Source: UBA3210 sp963653535 (GTDB lineage Bacteria; Bacillota_I; Bacilli_A; RFN20; CAG-449). From it: a DNA stretch of 6,855 nt. The position numbers and the translations under genes are program-made. Each line of letters begins with the position of its first letter. Position 1 is the stretch's first letter. The stretch spans positions 1 to 6,855 of the forward strand of contig CAVJWU010000049.1 of NCBI GenBank assembly GCA_963653535.1, in the 5' to 3' direction. Shown in pieces: positions 5,476 through 6,855 of the stretch. Below the pieces are notes generated by a model. It saw only the letters and a program-made list of their open reading frames with translations. It was not told the origin of the DNA and made no database searches.

Positions 5476-6238
5476 TGAAATATCATCACTTCAAACATTT
5501 CTAACAGAAATCATTAATATTAAAAATATACAATACAAATTTTTCATAGATAATAAGGAAGATATCATATCTTATGTTAAAGAAAAGAAGGTAAAAAATG
5601 CCTTTTTAGATATTAATATGCCTAATATAAATGGTATTGATTTAGCAGAACAATTAATTAAAATTGATCCTGATTTTAAAATTGTTTTTGTTACTGGCTT
5701 AAGCATGCAAAAAAAAGACATTCCATCGCAACTAATTAATAACGTATTAGGATTCATATATAAACCATATGACTTTAATGATGTTTCTTATTATATTAAT
5801 TTAATCAATAATAGTTCGATTGTACTCGAAGCTAAAATGTTCAATAGTTTTGATTGCTTTATAAATAATGAAGTTATTATATTTTCTTCTGCAAAATCAA
5901 AAGAACTTTTTGCTCTACTTCTAGCATATAATGGTAAAATTTTACAAATGAATGATGCTATATCTCAACTTTGGCCTGATAAAGATATTGAGAAAAGTAA
6001 GAAATTATATCGTGATGCAGTTTGGAGATTAAGAAAAACTTTAGAAGAATATAATTTCAATTGTATCTTATTCCAAAGAGGCTCACTTATTCTTAATAAG
6101 CGAAACATTAATTGTGATTATTGGAATTATTTAAATGGTAAAAGTAATAGTTTTAATGGTCTTTTTTGTAAAAGTTATGAATGGTCACTTGACTATACTA
6201 TCGAATTAGATGAAATAAAAGAAAAAAGAAAAAGTTAA
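5453..6238 (+). CDS. Two-component response regulator with SARP-like winged-helix output domain
   Basis: Cytoplasmic response regulator of 261 residues, the expected partner of the preceding kinase. Residues 1-118 form a receiver domain: acidic pair Asp7-Asp8 in IIIVDDE, phospho-acceptor Asp53 in FLDINMP, Thr81 in FVTG, and Lys104 in YKPYD. Residues ~145-222 match the winged-helix domain of SARP-like regulators: SAKSKELFALLLAYNG, then DAISQLWPDKD (168-178), then the recognition-helix segment YRDAVWRLRKTL (186-197) and a wing ending at NCDYW. The last 40 residues keep only a short trace of the bacterial transcriptional activation domain, NGLFCKSYEWS (235-245), similar to the G-x-[FY]-x(3)-Y-x-W motif of short Firmicute members; the full TPR-like domain is absent. 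The ATG at 5453 is preferred over GTG 5444 because of the SD. I see no clear terminator after the stop. DNA targets may include the phased repeats upstream of the operon. Confidence 0.92.
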   Translation: MDIIIVDDEISSLQTFLTEIINIKNIQYKFFIDNKEDIISYVKEKKVKNAFLDINMPNINGIDLAEQLIKIDPDFKIVFVTGLSMQKKDIPSQLINNVLGFIYKPYDFNDVSYYINLINNSSIVLEAKMFNSFDCFINNEVIIFSSAKSKELFALLLAYNGKILQMNDAISQLWPDKDIEKSKKLYRDAVWRLRKTLEEYNFNCILFQRGSLILNKRNINCDYWNYLNGKSNSFNGLFCKSYEWSLDYTIELDEIKEKRKS

Positions 6239-6275
6239 TCTATAAACTAACTAATTATGCCTCAAAAAATACATA

Positions 6276-6637
6276 TTATCTACCACAAAATTTAAAAAAA
6301 TTTGGATTATCAATTAAGTCATAAGGTACTCTTCTTTGCACTACTGCTATTTCATTAGTCGCATAAATAACCCCTGAATCATATTCTTTTAAACTTCCAT
6401 CTTCAAGAAAAACAATTCTTGTTGATACAATTTTATTCATATTTTTTAGAAGTATCCATACTTTATCACCAAGTTCTATATCAGTCCTTTCAGGATTAAA
6501 ACAGTAAACCTCAGGTACGTTTTAAAAACTGATTTGATTAGTTCTTCACCTGCTGAATAAAAGTGAAAGTATATCAGTTCATATGTTAATAAAAAGTTTT
6601 TTATGCAAGTAAAGTTTATTGTACTAAATAACTCCAT
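6276..6637 (-). pseudogene. Frameshifted remnant of an unrecognised gene
   Basis: Two overlapping minus-strand frames look like one protein. The upstream frame starts at ATG 6635-6637 and reads MELFSTINFTCIKNF... to FYSAGEELIKSVFK, then turns into unlikely sequence before a TAG at 6476-6478. The downstream frame has no start codon near its head. It reads NVPEVYCFNPERTDIELGDK..., then IVFLEDGSLKEYDSG and ...NPNFFKFCGR, ending at TAA 6276-6278. Adding one A to the A4 run (T-run 6520-6523 on the plus strand) joins them in frame as ...SVFK-NVPEVY..., giving about 120 residues. The upstream frame stays open to about 6672 (GTG at 6649), so the true start is uncertain, and no good SD is visible. I do not recognise the family. 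It is convergent with the response regulator gene, 37 bp away. It may be a decaying gene, or the gap may be a base-calling error. Confidence 0.5.
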
Positions 6638-6711
6638 TTGCCTATTCACAAATTTAGGTCTTAAATCAAATCAACATTGCCTAAAGCTCGGATACGAACT
6701 AAAGATTTAAG
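6638..6711. other. Short non-coding spacer
   Basis: It lies between the frameshifted gene and the terminator. The minus strand contains GTTCGTATCC, which recalls a tRNA T-arm, but no matching acceptor, anticodon or D-arm is present. I see no clear promoter. Confidence 0.4.
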
Positions 6712-6751
6712 AAAAAAAGGTTTGAGACAGCATTTTCTACTGTATCAAACC
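6712..6751 (-). terminator. Intrinsic terminator for a minus-strand gene from the right
   Basis: GGTTTGAGACAG (6719-6730) and CTGTATCAAACC (6740-6751) form a 12-bp stem with one mismatch around a 9-base loop. On the minus strand the stem is followed by seven T (6712-6718) and CTT. The orientation means it ends transcription coming from the right, beyond the window, and insulates the frameshifted gene from it. Confidence 0.85.
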
Positions 6752-6855
6752 ATTACTTCTTATATGTTTGCGTTGTCCGAAATAGCCGTGTTTATCTGCA
6801 ATTTCGAGTTTTTTATTTTCTGTTTTTTCGTTTTTTGCTCTTCGTTTCCGAACTG
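6752..6855 (-). other. Possible 3' end of a minus-strand gene, cut by window edge
   Basis: Because a minus-strand terminator follows, this is probably the tail of a gene entering from the right. Two minus-strand frames are open to the edge. One ends at TAA 6760-6762, nine bases before the terminator stem (...KLQINTAISDNANI). The other ends at TAG 6737-6739 inside the hairpin loop (...KLEIADKHGYFGQRKHIRS...). The first has the better-placed stop, the second the more protein-like composition and codon use. A plus-strand frame from ATG 6764 is also open but Phe/Cys-rich and implausible. I recognise none of them. The stretch is richer in CG-containing codons than its neighbours. Confidence 0.3.

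Noticed and set aside
5253..5498. 81-codon minus-strand ORF
   Set aside because: It is antisense to the kinase ATPase domain and regulator start, whose motifs are clear on the plus strand; no SD or family signal.
5572..5757. 61-codon minus-strand ORF
   Set aside because: It is antisense to the receiver domain of the response regulator and has no independent support.
6681..6710. tRNA gene fragment (T-arm-like GTTCGTATCC on minus strand)
   Set aside because: No acceptor stem, anticodon arm or D-arm can be drawn around it, and no CCA end is present.
1..6855. CRISPR array, insertion sequence, rRNA or complete tRNA
   Set aside because: No regularly spaced long repeats with unique spacers, no transposase motifs with terminal inverted repeats, and no rRNA- or tRNA-like sequence were seen on either strand.

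Overview
The window is strongly AT-rich and densely coded, with AAGGAGG-type Shine-Dalgarno (SD) sites, a Gram-positive-style lipoprotein signal and intrinsic terminators. Tryptophan is encoded by TGG, and no gene needs TGA read as Trp, so the genetic code is the standard one. This points to a low-GC Firmicute of the class Bacilli or a relative (for example Erysipelotrichales or uncultured gut Bacilli), not a Mycoplasma with the altered code. The lineage is an inference from composition and gene families only.

Left part (1-2076, all minus strand): an apparent operon reading luxS -> short MetE-like methyltransferase -> solute-binding lipoprotein, the last cut by the window edge. LuxS releases homocysteine from S-ribosylhomocysteine (with the AI-2 precursor DPD), and the MetE-like enzyme would methylate homocysteine to methionine. 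The two genes overlap by 17 bp, which fits translational coupling in an activated-methyl-cycle salvage unit. A sigma-A-like promoter lies just before luxS. I see no SAM riboswitch or T-box in the short leader.

Middle (2314-3600): an unrecognised 182-residue membrane protein on the minus strand, closed by a clear intrinsic terminator. Beyond it lies a long, very AT-rich divergent intergenic region. That region carries three ACGCTAA-like repeats (plus a weaker fourth) spaced exactly 11 bp apart, an imperfect palindrome near the start of the 182-residue gene, and a good promoter for the plus-strand operon.

Right-centre (3610-6238, plus strand): a two-component system. The sensor kinase has an extracellular 7TMR-DISM jelly-roll-type domain, seven membrane helices and a LytS-type kinase core. 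The response regulator overlaps it by 23 bp and joins a receiver domain to a SARP-like winged-helix DNA-binding domain. The phased repeats upstream are natural candidates for its binding site, which would make the divergent membrane protein a possible target; this is inference.

Right end (6239-6855): a decayed or frameshifted minus-strand gene of unknown function, whose frame is restored by adding one A to an A4 run. Beyond it are a minus-strand intrinsic terminator and a terminal stretch of about 100 bp of different composition that may be the 3' end of a gene lying outside the window.
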